From contig CASERQ010000009.1 in assembly GCA_949290395.1 (NCBI GenBank), positions 1 to 45,029 of the forward strand: DNA of 45,029 nucleotides. The letters are read 5' to 3'. A program made the position numbers and the translations under genes. Below, in pieces: positions 7,962 through 17,666 of this stretch (the first letter of the stretch is position 1; each line of letters begins with the position of its first letter). The notes beneath the pieces are model-generated. The model was not told the DNA's origin, did no database searches, and saw only the letters and a list, made by a program, of their open reading frames with translations. The DNA is from an uncultured bacterium. Lineage in GTDB: Bacteria > Bacillota_I > Bacilli_A > RFN20 > CAG-826.

Positions 7962-8976
7962 ACATTGAATCGCCAAAAGAGAAAAATCTGTATCTTTCTT
8001 CAACGGCGTGTTTATAACATTCAAGAGTAAATTCTCTTCCCATAAAAGCACTTACAAGCATTACAAGTGTTGATTTTGGAAGATGGAAATTTGTAATTAA
8101 GCAATCAATAGCTTTATATTCATAACCTGGCGAAATAAAGATATTTGTCGCACTTTTTTCAGCTTTAAATTCATTAAATTTATTGAAATTTGCTTCAAGA
8201 GTTCTTACAGCCGTTGTTCCAACGGCAATAATTCTTCTGCCTTCTTTTTTAGCTTTATTAAGTCTTGCCGCACTTTCTTCTGTAACTTCATAAGTTTCAC
8301 TATGCATTACGTGGTCTTTTGTATCTTGAACTTTAACCGGCCTAAAAGTTCCTAGACCAATATTTAAAGTAACATCAACTATCTCAACGCCTTTTTTAAT
8401 AAGTCTATCAAGTAATTCTTCTGTAAAATGAAATCCTGCCGTAGGAGCTGCCGCACTGCCTTCAGCTTTTGCATAAACTGTTTGATAATCATCATTATTT
8501 TTACAAGCTTTATGAATATAAGGAGGAAGAGGCATGGTTCCGATTTGATCTAGAACTTCAAGGAAAATTCCAGAATACTTAAATTTAATTAAACGAATTC
8601 CTTCATCTTTTACTTCAACACACTCTCCAAGCATTAAATCGTCTTTAAAATGGAGTAAAGTTCCTACCTTAATAGCTTTTGCGTTTCCACATAAACATTC
8701 CCATGTATCATCACCTTTATCTTTTAAAAGTAAAACTTCAACATGAGCCATGGTTTTATCTTTAACAGCAAAAAGTCTAGCAGGAATAACTTTAGTGTTA
8801 TTCCTAACAATGACGTCACCTGGTTTTAAATAATAAAAAATATCTTTGAAGATTTTATCTTCATAAGTTTTTGCTTCTTTATTAACAACAAGTAAACGAC
8901 ATTCATCACGAATTTTACTTGGTTCTTGAGCAATAAGCTCTTCTGGTAAATAATAATCAAATAAATTTATATCCAT
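7951..8976 (-). CDS. queA: S-adenosylmethionine:tRNA ribosyltransferase-isomerase
   Basis: Transfers the ribosyl part of SAM to preQ1 already in tRNA, giving epoxyqueuosine. 341 residues, standard length. Recognisable segments are FDYYLPEELIAQEPS at the N-terminus, RNNTKVIPARL, the GSAAAPTAGFHF motif (about residues 172-183) and LNIGLGTFRPVKV, with IVAVGTTAVRTLE-like IIAVGTTAVRTLE near residue 250. An AGGAG site precedes the ATG. It follows tgt by 20 bases in a queT-tgt-queA operon, and its product is the substrate of QueH encoded at 4863-5483. Confidence 0.96.
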   Translation of the reverse strand: MDINLFDYYLPEELIAQEPSKIRDECRLLVVNKEAKTYEDKIFKDIFYYLKPGDVIVRNNTKVIPARLFAVKDKTMAHVEVLLLKDKGDDTWECLCGNAKAIKVGTLLHFKDDLMLGECVEVKDEGIRLIKFKYSGIFLEVLDQIGTMPLPPYIHKACKNNDDYQTVYAKAEGSAAAPTAGFHFTEELLDRLIKKGVEIVDVTLNIGLGTFRPVKVQDTKDHVMHSETYEVTEESAARLNKAKKEGRRIIAVGTTAVRTLEANFNKFNEFKAEKSATNIFISPGYEYKAIDCLITNFHLPKSTLVMLVSAFMGREFTLECYKHAVEERYRFFSFGDSMFIY

Positions 8977-8996
8977 TAAAAGACTCCTATAAAATT

Positions 8997-10725
<1,729 letters not shown>

Positions 10726-10732
10726 TTGAAAA

Positions 10733-10784
10733 CCTCCCCTGTTAAATTTTACGTGTGGTTAGTCATGGGTAAGACACACGAGTC
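10733..10784 (-). promoter_or_regulatory. Candidate preQ1 riboswitch (H-type pseudoknot over the queT SD)
   Basis: In the minus-strand leader, CGTGTG (10780-10775) pairs with CACACG (10757-10752), enclosing a 17-base loop with ACCC and CTAAC. An A-rich linker (TAAAATTTAACA) follows, then the SD GGGGAGG, whose G run can pair with the loop CCC. This hairpin plus A-rich tail plus SD pseudoknot is the architecture of the small preQ1 riboswitches, and CTAACC before the 3' stem strand resembles preQ1-I. The loop is larger than usual, so I do not assign the class. Ligand binding would hide the SD. Confidence 0.55.
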
Positions 10785-10791
10785 GATTAAA

Positions 10792-10820
10792 ATTATATTT
10801 TTACACAATAAAAAAAGCAA
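10792..10820 (-). promoter_or_regulatory. Promoter of the queT-tgt-queA operon
   Basis: TTGCTT (10820-10815) and TATAAT (10797-10792) with a 17-base spacer; start near 10785, at the edge of the riboswitch stem. The -35 box lies inside the stem of the terminator of the upstream gene, so the two signals share sequence. Confidence 0.75.
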
Positions 10821-10843
10821 ATAAAATTGCGATTTATTTGCTG
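10808..10843 (-). terminator. Intrinsic terminator after the 10864-11277 gene
   Basis: Minus-strand AGCAAATAAA and TTTATTTGCT form a perfect 10-bp stem with a 7-base loop, followed by a run of T. It separates the hypothetical gene from the queT operon. Confidence 0.85.
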
Positions 10844-10863
10844 CTTTTTCGTCTTCTACTTTG

Positions 10864-11277
10864 CTATTTATTTTTAAATTTTTCTTTTTCTTCTTTTAAT
10901 AATTTAGAAATTAATTTTAGATCTTTTTTTGTTAAAACGTAGCCTGTATCAAGAATTCCGCCATTTACAGTCATGTTCTTATAAATATAATCAACAAGCC
11001 CACTATATTCAGCGATATCTTTACTTCTTATGTACATTCTTTTAGTGGTTTTGCCTTCACTCAATCTACTTTCTTCTTTAATTAATTCATCTAAAACATC
11101 CTTTGTGTTAAATTTATCATTAAAATAAATCAAAGGATCATAAACTACAAAAATTTCTTTTAAAACTTCTTCTCTAATTGCGGTGTCAAAAGATAAGTCA
11201 CTTATTGTATAAACTTTTTTCTTAGACTTTTTGATTTCAGTTATAATCTTTTGCAATCTGCTTTTTGAAACATCCAT
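10864..11277 (-). CDS. Hypothetical protein, 137 residues
   Basis: I do not recognise the family. The protein is soluble, very rich in Lys/Glu/Ile, with mostly helical segments: a basic N-terminus (KSRLQKIITEIKKSKKKVYTISDL), a middle SEGKTTKRMYIRSKDIAEYS and a C-terminal helix LKLISKLLKEEKEKFKNK. The first 70 residues could form a helix-turn-helix-like fold, but no motif proves it. No SD precedes the ATG at 11277, and the start lies only a few bases after the T run of the structured RNA at 11281-11424, so that RNA may control it. It has its own strong terminator downstream. Confidence 0.65.
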   Translation of the reverse strand: MDVSKSRLQKIITEIKKSKKKVYTISDLSFDTAIREEVLKEIFVVYDPLIYFNDKFNTKDVLDELIKEESRLSEGKTTKRMYIRSKDIAEYSGLVDYIYKNMTVNGGILDTGYVLTKKDLKLISKLLKEEKEKFKNK

Positions 11278-11280
11278 AAC

Positions 11281-11424
11281 TAATAAAAAAGAAGAGACTC
11301 ATTTTTATTTATTATACTACTCATTTTTCCTAACACTATTATCTTTTCGAGTAACTTCTACACAATTTATTTAATGAGTCTCTTCAATTTCAGTTGATAT
11401 TAAGTTTCCTTAATATCTTCTTCT
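11281..11424 (-). ncRNA. Undescribed structured RNA or attenuator with its own promoter
   Basis: A minus-strand transcript of about 145 bases can be drawn. It starts near 11424 downstream of a consensus promoter, forms a perfect 9-bp hairpin with GAAA tetraloop (11417-11396), and ends in a long-range perfect 13-bp stem, GAAGAGACTCATT complement (11385-11373 with 11303-11291), followed by CTTTTTTATT. The 5' strand of that stem can instead pair for 7 bp with a second AATGAGT at 11325-11319, so a terminator/antiterminator choice is possible. It ends next to the start codon of the hypothetical gene. It contains no motif of SRP RNA, RNase P, tmRNA, T-box or a riboswitch class I know. Independent sRNA and cis-acting leader are both open. 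Confidence 0.55.
11311..11316 (-). promoter_or_regulatory. Possible internal -10 box for the 10864-11277 gene
   Basis: A perfect TATAAT lies inside the loop of the long-range stem described at 11281-11424, about 35 bases before the start codon. No good -35 is seen. It could give the hypothetical gene a transcript independent of the structured RNA. Confidence 0.35.
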
Positions 11425-11430
11425 GATTAA

Positions 11431-11459
11431 TTTATACCATGCGAATTTTTATGTGTCAA
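11431..11459 (-). promoter_or_regulatory. Consensus promoter of the structured RNA
   Basis: TTGACA (11459-11454), a 17-base spacer and TATAAA (11436-11431) preceded by TGG, i.e. an extended -10. It is among the best promoters in the window and points at a non-coding stretch. Confidence 0.8.
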
Positions 11460-11820
11460 TACATAAAATGAAATTTTTTTACGAATTTACTTACTAAACA
11501 AAACAAATTTTCATAATGATTGAATTAAAACTTAAACTAAATTATATAATTTTTAAAATATCGCTTTCGATGCTTATTTTCATATGTAAGTTTTTATCTA
11601 AATTTGTGCTCTTTCAGAAAATTTTTGATATTTTATAATCTTTCTAACTTTCGATTAAAAAATAAAACGAAAAGAAAATGAAATTTATAGCTTCATTTTC
11701 ATATTTACATAGATTTAACCTAAGTTTTTTTCTTCGATTTATTTTAAGAATTTTCACTAATTTTTGATGTTAATTTTTCCTAGCCATAATATAATATTTT
11801 CAAAGGAGTTAAACTTAATA
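11460..11820. other. AT-rich divergent intergenic region
   Basis: No credible gene is seen here. It holds a 9-bp inverted repeat GAAAATGAA / TTCATTTTC (11674-11682 and 11692-11700), a TATAAT at 11790-11795 for the kinase gene, and an AAAGGAGTT SD at about 11802-11811. The rest is low-complexity A+T. Confidence 0.6.
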
Positions 11821-12768
11821 ATGAAAAACAAAATAATTTACGTTTCAGGGGTTGTCAATTTCGAAACCATCGTCGATGTTGATTCTTTCCCTATCTTCTA
11901 CTGCCCAATTGAATATCCATTTTTTGGAGTTAATTCTGGCATTAGTGGACAAGCTTACAATGTAGCAAAAGCTCTTAAAACACTCGGTGGTAATGATGTC
12001 GTTCTTTCAGGACTTGTTGGTAAAGATCTACTTGGAGACGTCATCATAAATCAAATTAAAAAATTAAAAATCGATACTTCTTTAATCAAAACATCACTTG
12101 AAACAACACCAAACTCAATTTCTCTTGTTGACCGTGATAATAATGTTAAAACTTACATGGATTTAAAAGAAATCCAAGAAATTGATAGAGAAATTACAAA
12201 AGCTGAAGAAGAGAAGATCGCAAGTGCTGATATTGTTGTAATCACAAACACAAACTTCAACCGTGCTGTTTTAAAGAAAGCAAAAGAATTAGGTAAAAAA
12301 GTCGCAACCGATGTTCATATTATTGGATCTGTAAACGATGATTATAATGCAGATTTTATGGCCGGAAGTGACATTTTATTTTTGTCTAAAAAAGGTCTTG
12401 ATAGAATCAATTATGAAGACTTCCTTGTTTCAATTTATGAAAAATATCATAACGAAATTATCGTACTAGGCGAAGGTAGAGAAGGCGCTATGATTCTTGA
12501 TGCTAAAAAACATGTTATCTATCATATCGATGCAATTACATTAAGAGAAATCGTTAATACAGTTGGAAGTCGTGATGCTTTACTTTCTTCATTTATTCAC
12601 TTCTATTTACGAAATGTTGATAGCTTAGAAGCCCTTGAACTCAGTGAAGTCTTTACATCTTATAAGATTGGCGAAGCTGGCGGAAGCAATGGTTACTTAA
12701 CCCAAAAAGAAGTAAAAGCTAAAGCAAAAGATATCGACTTTGACGTCTATAAAATTAAAGAATTCTAA
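11821..12768 (+). CDS. PfkB-family (ribokinase-like) carbohydrate/nucleoside kinase with altered anion-hole motif
   Basis: A ribokinase-fold kinase of 315 residues. The N-terminal GQAYNVAKALKTLGG with SGLVGKDLLGD (about residues 43-73) is the PfkB signature region. The C-terminal catalytic motif, normally DTxGAGD, reads NTVGSRDALLSSF (residues 246-258), so the catalytic Asp is kept (D252) but the anion-hole GAG is GSR. Substrate unknown. I chose the ATG at 11821 and not the upstream in-frame codons because it has an AAAGGAGTT SD and lies beyond the TATAAT at 11790. A terminator follows. Function as an active kinase is likely but the altered loop leaves doubt. Confidence 0.85.
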   Translation: MKNKIIYVSGVVNFETIVDVDSFPIFYCPIEYPFFGVNSGISGQAYNVAKALKTLGGNDVVLSGLVGKDLLGDVIINQIKKLKIDTSLIKTSLETTPNSISLVDRDNNVKTYMDLKEIQEIDREITKAEEEKIASADIVVITNTNFNRAVLKKAKELGKKVATDVHIIGSVNDDYNADFMAGSDILFLSKKGLDRINYEDFLVSIYEKYHNEIIVLGEGREGAMILDAKKHVIYHIDAITLREIVNTVGSRDALLSSFIHFYLRNVDSLEALELSEVFTSYKIGEAGGSNGYLTQKEVKAKAKDIDFDVYKIKEF

Positions 12769-12790
12769 TTTGTTTTTCTAATTAAATACT

Positions 12791-12820
12791 AAAAAATCCC
12801 TGCAAAACAGGGATTTTTTT
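12791..12820. terminator. Bidirectional intrinsic terminator (also contains a dispersed-motif copy)
   Basis: AAAAAATCCCTG and CAGGGATTTTTT form a 12-bp stem with loop CAAAA and A/T runs on both flanks. It ends the kinase transcript on the plus strand and can end the converging ABC-exporter transcript on the minus strand. Read on the minus strand it includes TTTTGCAGGGATTTTTT, the core of the dispersed motif (copy 2). Confidence 0.88.
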
Positions 12821-12843
12821 GTTTGATTTAACTTTTAGACTGA

Positions 12844-14769
12844 TTATTCTAATTCGAATGCACCAGTATAGAGTTGATAGTAAACGCCCTTTAAATTAAT
12901 GAGGTCTTCGTGAGTTCCTCTTTCAATAATTCTTCCATGATCTAAGACCATGATAACATTACTATTTTGAATTGTAGAAAGTCTATGAGCGATAACAAAG
13001 ACAGTTCTACCTTTCATTAAGTTATCCATACCTTTTGTAACAATTGCTTCAGTTCTTGTATCAATAGATGAAGTTGCTTCATCAAGAATCATAACAGGAG
13101 CGTTTGCAACAGCAGCACGTGCGATAGAAAGAAGTTGTCTTTGACCTTGAGATAAGTTAGCACCATCATTTGTTAAGTAGGTGTTATAACCTTGTGGCAA
13201 ACGAGTGATGAAGCTATCAGCATTAGCAAGTTTTGCAGCGGCGATACATTCTTCATCAGTTGCATCAAGTTTACCATAACGAATGTTATCCATAATTGTG
13301 CCACTAAAGAGGTTTGTATCTTGAAGAACCATGCCGAGTGATCTTCTTAAATCTTTCTTCGAAATCTTATTAATATTGATTCCATCATATCTGATTTTTC
13401 CATCAGCAATGTCGTAGAATCTATTAATTAAGTTTGTAATTGTTGTTTTACCAGCACCAGTTGCACCAACGAAAGCAACTTTTTGACCTGGTTTTGCATA
13501 AAGCGTAACGTTATGTAAAACAACTTTATTTGGGTTATAACCGAAGTCAACATCAAACATTCTGATATCGCCTTGTAAGAGAGTGTAAGTTATTGAGCCA
13601 TCTGCTATATGAGGATGTTTCCAAGCCCGAAGTGTTGCTTCTTTTTCAGGACATTCAACGATGTTTCCATTTTCATCATATTTTCCTCTAACAAGAGTAA
13701 CGTAACCTTCATCAACTTCTGGTTCTTCATCGAATAAGTCAGTAATTCTCTTACTACCTGCGTTTGCAAGAGCAACAGTGTTAACTTGGTTAGCCATTTG
13801 TGATGCAGAGTTAGTAAATTGTCTAACAATTGGGAGGAAAGAGACGATAATAGCAATATTAAATGGTGCTAAGCCACTCATTCCAGAGAAATTAGGAACA
13901 TCGAAGATAAAGAATAATGTACCAACGACTGCTACAACAACGTAAAGTAAGTTACCGATATTTCCTAAGACTGGCATTAAGATATTTGCATAAGAGTTAG
14001 CTTTTGTACCAGTTGTACGGAAGATTTCTGTAATATCGTGATAGTTTTTAATTGATTCTTCTTCATGGCAGAAGGATTTAATAACCTTTAAACCATTCAT
14101 CATTTCTTCAACATAACCTTCTTGTCTACCAATATTCTTTTGTTGAACAAGGAAGTTTCTAGAAGAGTGACCACCAATATGTTTAGTAGCAAGGACCATA
14201 ATAACGCCAGCAAAGATTGTAATTAAGCAAAGCCATACACTAAACATAATCATCATAGTCATAACGCTAATAAAGGTGCATAAGAAGAATTCAACTTCAC
14301 TAATAGAATTGATGATAAGTTGTCTAATTGTATCAACGTCGTTTAAGTAAACCGACATGATATCGCCTTTATCATTTTGGTCAAAGTATCTTACTGGAAG
14401 ATCTTGCATGTGGTCGAAGAGTTGTCTTCTTAAATCGTCCATATATCTTTGACCAGCAACAGCGTTAATTTGTGAATAAGTAAATCCAGCCGTAATAGAA
14501 ATCGCGTAAGCGCCAATTAAAAGATATCCATTAAAGAGAATTTCATCCCAATGCACAAAGTTAAAGTCAAAGTTTCCACCATTTAAAGAAACTTGTTTAA
14601 CAGTATCTTCAATTAAAGTTGTAACGTTTTGAAGTACAAGTGGAGCAGCAATATTTCCAAATGAAGTTAATAAGACACAAATAAGTGCGGAAATAAAAGC
14701 TAATTTGTGTAATTTAATGTAACCAAAGATAATTCTAAGAATTGGTGGAAGTTTTTTATTAGCTAACAT
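12844..14769 (-). CDS. ABC exporter half-transporter, canonical catalytic subunit
   Basis: A type IV (MsbA/BmrA-like) half-transporter of 641 residues: six membrane helices then an ATPase domain. Walker A is GATGAGKTT (about residue 438), Walker B LDEATSS with the catalytic Glu, and the switch His in AHRLST are all normal. Its signature is LSQGQ in place of LSGGQ. It starts two bases after the partner gene at 14772. Together they form a heterodimer in which the consensus ATP site uses this protein's Walker A/B and the partner's SGGQ, as in TM287/288 and BmrCD. About 60 extra residues lie between the membrane part and the ATPase (RGKYDENGNIVECPEKEA region). Likely a multidrug, lipid or peptide exporter. 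Confidence 0.92.
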   Translation of the reverse strand: MLANKKLPPILRIIFGYIKLHKLAFISALICVLLTSFGNIAAPLVLQNVTTLIEDTVKQVSLNGGNFDFNFVHWDEILFNGYLLIGAYAISITAGFTYSQINAVAGQRYMDDLRRQLFDHMQDLPVRYFDQNDKGDIMSVYLNDVDTIRQLIINSISEVEFFLCTFISVMTMMIMFSVWLCLITIFAGVIMVLATKHIGGHSSRNFLVQQKNIGRQEGYVEEMMNGLKVIKSFCHEEESIKNYHDITEIFRTTGTKANSYANILMPVLGNIGNLLYVVVAVVGTLFFIFDVPNFSGMSGLAPFNIAIIVSFLPIVRQFTNSASQMANQVNTVALANAGSKRITDLFDEEPEVDEGYVTLVRGKYDENGNIVECPEKEATLRAWKHPHIADGSITYTLLQGDIRMFDVDFGYNPNKVVLHNVTLYAKPGQKVAFVGATGAGKTTITNLINRFYDIADGKIRYDGININKISKKDLRRSLGMVLQDTNLFSGTIMDNIRYGKLDATDEECIAAAKLANADSFITRLPQGYNTYLTNDGANLSQGQRQLLSIARAAVANAPVMILDEATSSIDTRTEAIVTKGMDNLMKGRTVFVIAHRLSTIQNSNVIMVLDHGRIIERGTHEDLINLKGVYYQLYTGAFELE

Positions 14770-14771
14770 AA

Positions 14772-16622
14772 TTATTTACCTCCTCCAACTTTGTTTTGCA
14801 TATCATAAATTTCTTTATAAATCTTATTAGATTTCAAAAGTTCTTCATGAGTACCCATACCATTTATTGTTCCGTTATCCATGACAACAATTAAATCAGC
14901 ATCTTGTACGGAAGAAACTCTTTGAGCAATGATGATTTTTGTAACATCAGGTAAAGTTTTTCTAAGTCCTGCTCTAATATAAGCATCTGTTTTTGTATCA
15001 ACAGCACTAGTTGAGTCATCAAGAATTAAAACTTTAGGTTTCTTTAAGATAGCACGAGCGATACAAAGTCTTTGTTTTTGACCACCACTAACGTTTGTAC
15101 CGCCTTGTTGAATGTAAGTTTCATACTTATCAGGGAAAGTTTCAACGAAGCTATCAGCTTGAGCAATCTTACAAGCTTCTTTAATTTCTTCATCAGTTGC
15201 GTTTTTATTTCCCCATCTAAGGTTTTCGTTGATTGTTCCACTAAAGAGAACATTCTTTTGTAAAACCATTGAAACGTTATTTCTCAAAGTTTCAATATCA
15301 TATTCTTTAACGTTTTTTCCACCAACAATAACTTCACCAGTTGTTGTATCGTAGAATCTTGATATTAAGTTAACAAGAGTTGATTTTGATGAACCAGTTC
15401 CACCTACAATACCAATCATTTGCCCGCTCTTAATTTCTAAATCAATATCGCTTAAAGCATATTTCTTAGCGTTTTCTTTATATTTAAAGTTAACATTTTT
15501 GAAAATGATTGATCCATCTTTAACTTCATAAACTGGGTTTTCTGGGTTTTTGATGGTTGGTTCTTCTGTCATAACCTCGTAAACTCTTCGCATAGAAGCA
15601 GTTGACATAGAAATCATAACAAAGACCATTGAAATCATCATTAAGCTTGAGAGAATTTGTCCACCATATGTAATTAAAGAAGATAATTGTCCAACAGTCA
15701 TGTAAGTAAAACCAACAACTTCCTCGCCAGCATCATTTACAGTCCATCCAATTCCTTCTAAAATTGCATAAGATCCAATGAAGATTAAAAGAGAAATAGA
15801 AATATACATTGAAGCCATCATGACTGGGTTTGTAAGAGCCATGATTCTTTCCGCTTTTGTAAAGCCGTCTCTAATTTCAGCACTTCTGCCCTTGAATTTT
15901 TCTTTTTCATATTCTTCACGAGCATAAGTTTTAACAACTCTAATTCCTCTAACGTTTTCTTCAATTGATTCGTTTAATGCGTCATATTTTTTGAAAACTT
16001 TATCGAAAATTGGCATAACAACCCAAATAATTGCGATTAAAGCAATAGCAAGAATTGGAATTGTGATAGCATAAACCCAACAAAGTTGTGGAGTTTGAAT
16101 GCAAGCCATGACAACAGAGAATATAAGCATCAATGGCGCTCTTAAAGCAATTCTTATTGTCATCATATATGCCATTTGAATATAGAAGACGTCTGTTGTT
16201 TGTCTTGTGACTAAAGACGCAGCACTAAACTTATCAATATTATTAAAAGAAAATCCAGTAATTTTCTTAAACATATCTCTTCTTATATTAGTAGAGAAAC
16301 CAATTGCGGCTCTAGCAGAATATCTACCAGCAGTAATACCACAAATTAAAGACCCAGTGGCAAGAGCAATAAGTATAGCAGCATAAATTAAAACAACGTT
16401 TAAAACATTTTGTTCACTGATAGCTCCAGTTGAAAAACTTCCCATAGTATCGATTAATTTCGACATAACAAATGGGATAACACATTCAAAAAGAGTTTCA
16501 AGAGCAATAAAAATGACTGCAATAATTGATGGCTTTTTATACTCTCTTACAGCGGTAAGAAATTTTCTAATCATTTCACCATATTTAAATTTTGGTGGAT
16601 CGATTAAAACATCAACACTCAT
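14772..16622 (-). CDS. ABC exporter half-transporter, subunit with degenerate ATP site
   Basis: A type IV half-transporter of 616 residues with six membrane helices and a C-terminal ATPase. Walker A GGTGSSKST and signature VSGGQ are intact, but the catalytic Glu after Walker B is Asp (LDDSTSA, about residue 532) and the switch His is Gln (AQRVSS, about residue 566). These two changes define the degenerate site of heterodimeric exporters. Its start overlaps the marR stop by four bases (ATGA), and the partner follows directly, so a marR-exporter-exporter operon is clear. Substrate unknown. Confidence 0.92.
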   Translation of the reverse strand: MSVDVLIDPPKFKYGEMIRKFLTAVREYKKPSIIAVIFIALETLFECVIPFVMSKLIDTMGSFSTGAISEQNVLNVVLIYAAILIALATGSLICGITAGRYSARAAIGFSTNIRRDMFKKITGFSFNNIDKFSAASLVTRQTTDVFYIQMAYMMTIRIALRAPLMLIFSVVMACIQTPQLCWVYAITIPILAIALIAIIWVVMPIFDKVFKKYDALNESIEENVRGIRVVKTYAREEYEKEKFKGRSAEIRDGFTKAERIMALTNPVMMASMYISISLLIFIGSYAILEGIGWTVNDAGEEVVGFTYMTVGQLSSLITYGGQILSSLMMISMVFVMISMSTASMRRVYEVMTEEPTIKNPENPVYEVKDGSIIFKNVNFKYKENAKKYALSDIDLEIKSGQMIGIVGGTGSSKSTLVNLISRFYDTTTGEVIVGGKNVKEYDIETLRNNVSMVLQKNVLFSGTINENLRWGNKNATDEEIKEACKIAQADSFVETFPDKYETYIQQGGTNVSGGQKQRLCIARAILKKPKVLILDDSTSAVDTKTDAYIRAGLRKTLPDVTKIIIAQRVSSVQDADLIVVMDNGTINGMGTHEELLKSNKIYKEIYDMQNKVGGGK

Positions 16623-17056
16623 ATTTGTTTTTCCATCCTTTCGTTAAACTTTCCAAAAATCTCAAATAGTTTTTCTTTATCTTCTTCACTCAAAGAAGAT
16701 AGAAAGAAGTCCTCTGCTTCTTTTAAATATTCATCAGTCATTAAGCAGATTCTTTTGCCTTCTTTTGTTAAAGTTATACTCTTTTTCCTAGAATCTCCAT
16801 TTTTAAGAGTATTTCTTTCAATAAACCCCTTACTCTCTAAAGAAAGTAATAAATCGCTCATCGAACTTTTTGAAGCTTTAAAAACTTCTTCAAGATCTTT
16901 TTGAAACACGAGCTTATTTTCTTCAGAAACCATATTAATGTAATTAATTACTGCACATTGAAAACTCGTAAGACCAAGGTCTACCGATTTCATAGATAAA
17001 TGTTTCTTAATGTAGGCATTTACTATTCTTACAGTTCTACAAAAATAAGTTCCCAT
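16619..17056 (-). CDS. MarR-family transcriptional regulator of the ABC exporter operon
   Basis: 145 residues with the MarR winged helix: helix-turn-helix around FQKDLEEVFKASKSSMSDLLLSLESKGFIERN (about residues 50-82) and a wing with KNGDSRKKSITLTKEGKR. N- and C-terminal helices would form the dimer interface. It is the first gene of the operon and overlaps the first exporter gene. A perfect palindrome lies just before its start codon, so autorepression and release by an exported substrate are likely. No SD is apparent before the ATG at 17056. Confidence 0.9.
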   Translation of the reverse strand: MGTYFCRTVRIVNAYIKKHLSMKSVDLGLTSFQCAVINYINMVSEENKLVFQKDLEEVFKASKSSMSDLLLSLESKGFIERNTLKNGDSRKKSITLTKEGKRICLMTDEYLKEAEDFFLSSLSEEDKEKLFEIFGKFNERMEKQI

Positions 17057-17060
17057 AAAA

Positions 17061-17080
17061 TTAGTTCGGTTTCGAACTAA
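17061..17080. promoter_or_regulatory. Palindromic operator of the marR-exporter operon
   Basis: TTAGTTCGGTTTCGAACTAA is a perfect 8-bp inverted repeat with a 4-base centre, ending four bases before the marR start codon. Upstream on the minus strand TTTACA and TAAAAT with 16-base spacing place the transcription start in or next to the palindrome, as expected for an autorepressed MarR operon. Confidence 0.75.
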
Positions 17081-17165
17081 CTAATATTTTAATTATCTTT
17101 ATATAAATGTAAAGAACTTTTTAATGGAAAAAAATTGATAGCGCTTTCAGTCTTATTTTAAAAGG

Positions 17166-17195
17166 AAAAGATTAGGATAAAAACCCTAATCTTTT
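17166..17195 (-). terminator. Intrinsic terminator after the aconitase X operon
   Basis: Minus-strand AAAAGATTAGG and CCTAATCTTTT pair over 11 bp with an 8-base loop, followed by CCTTTTAA. It lies 30-60 bases beyond the stop of the small subunit gene. Confidence 0.75.
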
Positions 17196-17224
17196 AATAA
17201 AAAAGTTGCAAAACTTAAGTAAAA

Positions 17225-17665
17225 TTAAAGAATAGTTACAGTCCCGTCTTCTTTAATTTCAAGCTTGTCACCTGTTTTAACAGTATCTAAAAATTCCTTA
17301 CCAAGTTTGTCAATACAGATGACATCACTATCTTGCCAAACTTTAGCAAGAACAATTCCACTTGCTGCTAAAGAGTCAATTTCCTCGGAAAAAAGGAAAG
17401 CACGAGGATTGATTTTCATGTCGCAAACAGTTTGAATGACAAGTCCGCCTGTTGTTGATCCGATGGTAATTGGTAAACAAAGAATCTTATTTGTAATATT
17501 TACTCCAAATAAATCTTTATTATTTTGATCAGAGACCAAAACTTCTTTTTTATTCATTAAAGCTGATTTTTGAAAACTTGCTAAAGTATTGAATCCTTGA
17601 TGAGAGACTGCTGCTTCACCAGTAAAATTACCTTTAGCGATTACTCTTCCCTTAAACTCTTTCAT
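17225..17665 (-). CDS. Aconitase X small (swivel) subunit, DUF126
   Basis: The swivelling domain of aconitase X, a dehydratase family that includes cis-3-hydroxy-L-proline dehydratase and archaeal phosphomevalonate dehydratase. It begins MKEFKGRVIAKGNFTGEAAVS, with the family's LPITIGSTTGGLVI segment (usually GSTTGS) and a beta-rich C-terminus ending DGTVTIL. 146 residues, normal for DUF126. I place the start at 17665, one base after the large-subunit stop and behind an AGAAGG site; the longer frame would overlap the large gene. Substrate is not determined by sequence. Confidence 0.88.
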   Translation of the reverse strand: MKEFKGRVIAKGNFTGEAAVSHQGFNTLASFQKSALMNKKEVLVSDQNNKDLFGVNITNKILCLPITIGSTTGGLVIQTVCDMKINPRAFLFSEEIDSLAASGIVLAKVWQDSDVICIDKLGKEFLDTVKTGDKLEIKEDGTVTIL

Positions 17666-17666
17666 C

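Noticed and set aside
11764-11820. N-terminal extension of the PfkB-like kinase from 11764
   Set aside because: The TATAAT at 11790 and the SD at 11802 lie inside it; the ATG at 11821 is the supported start.
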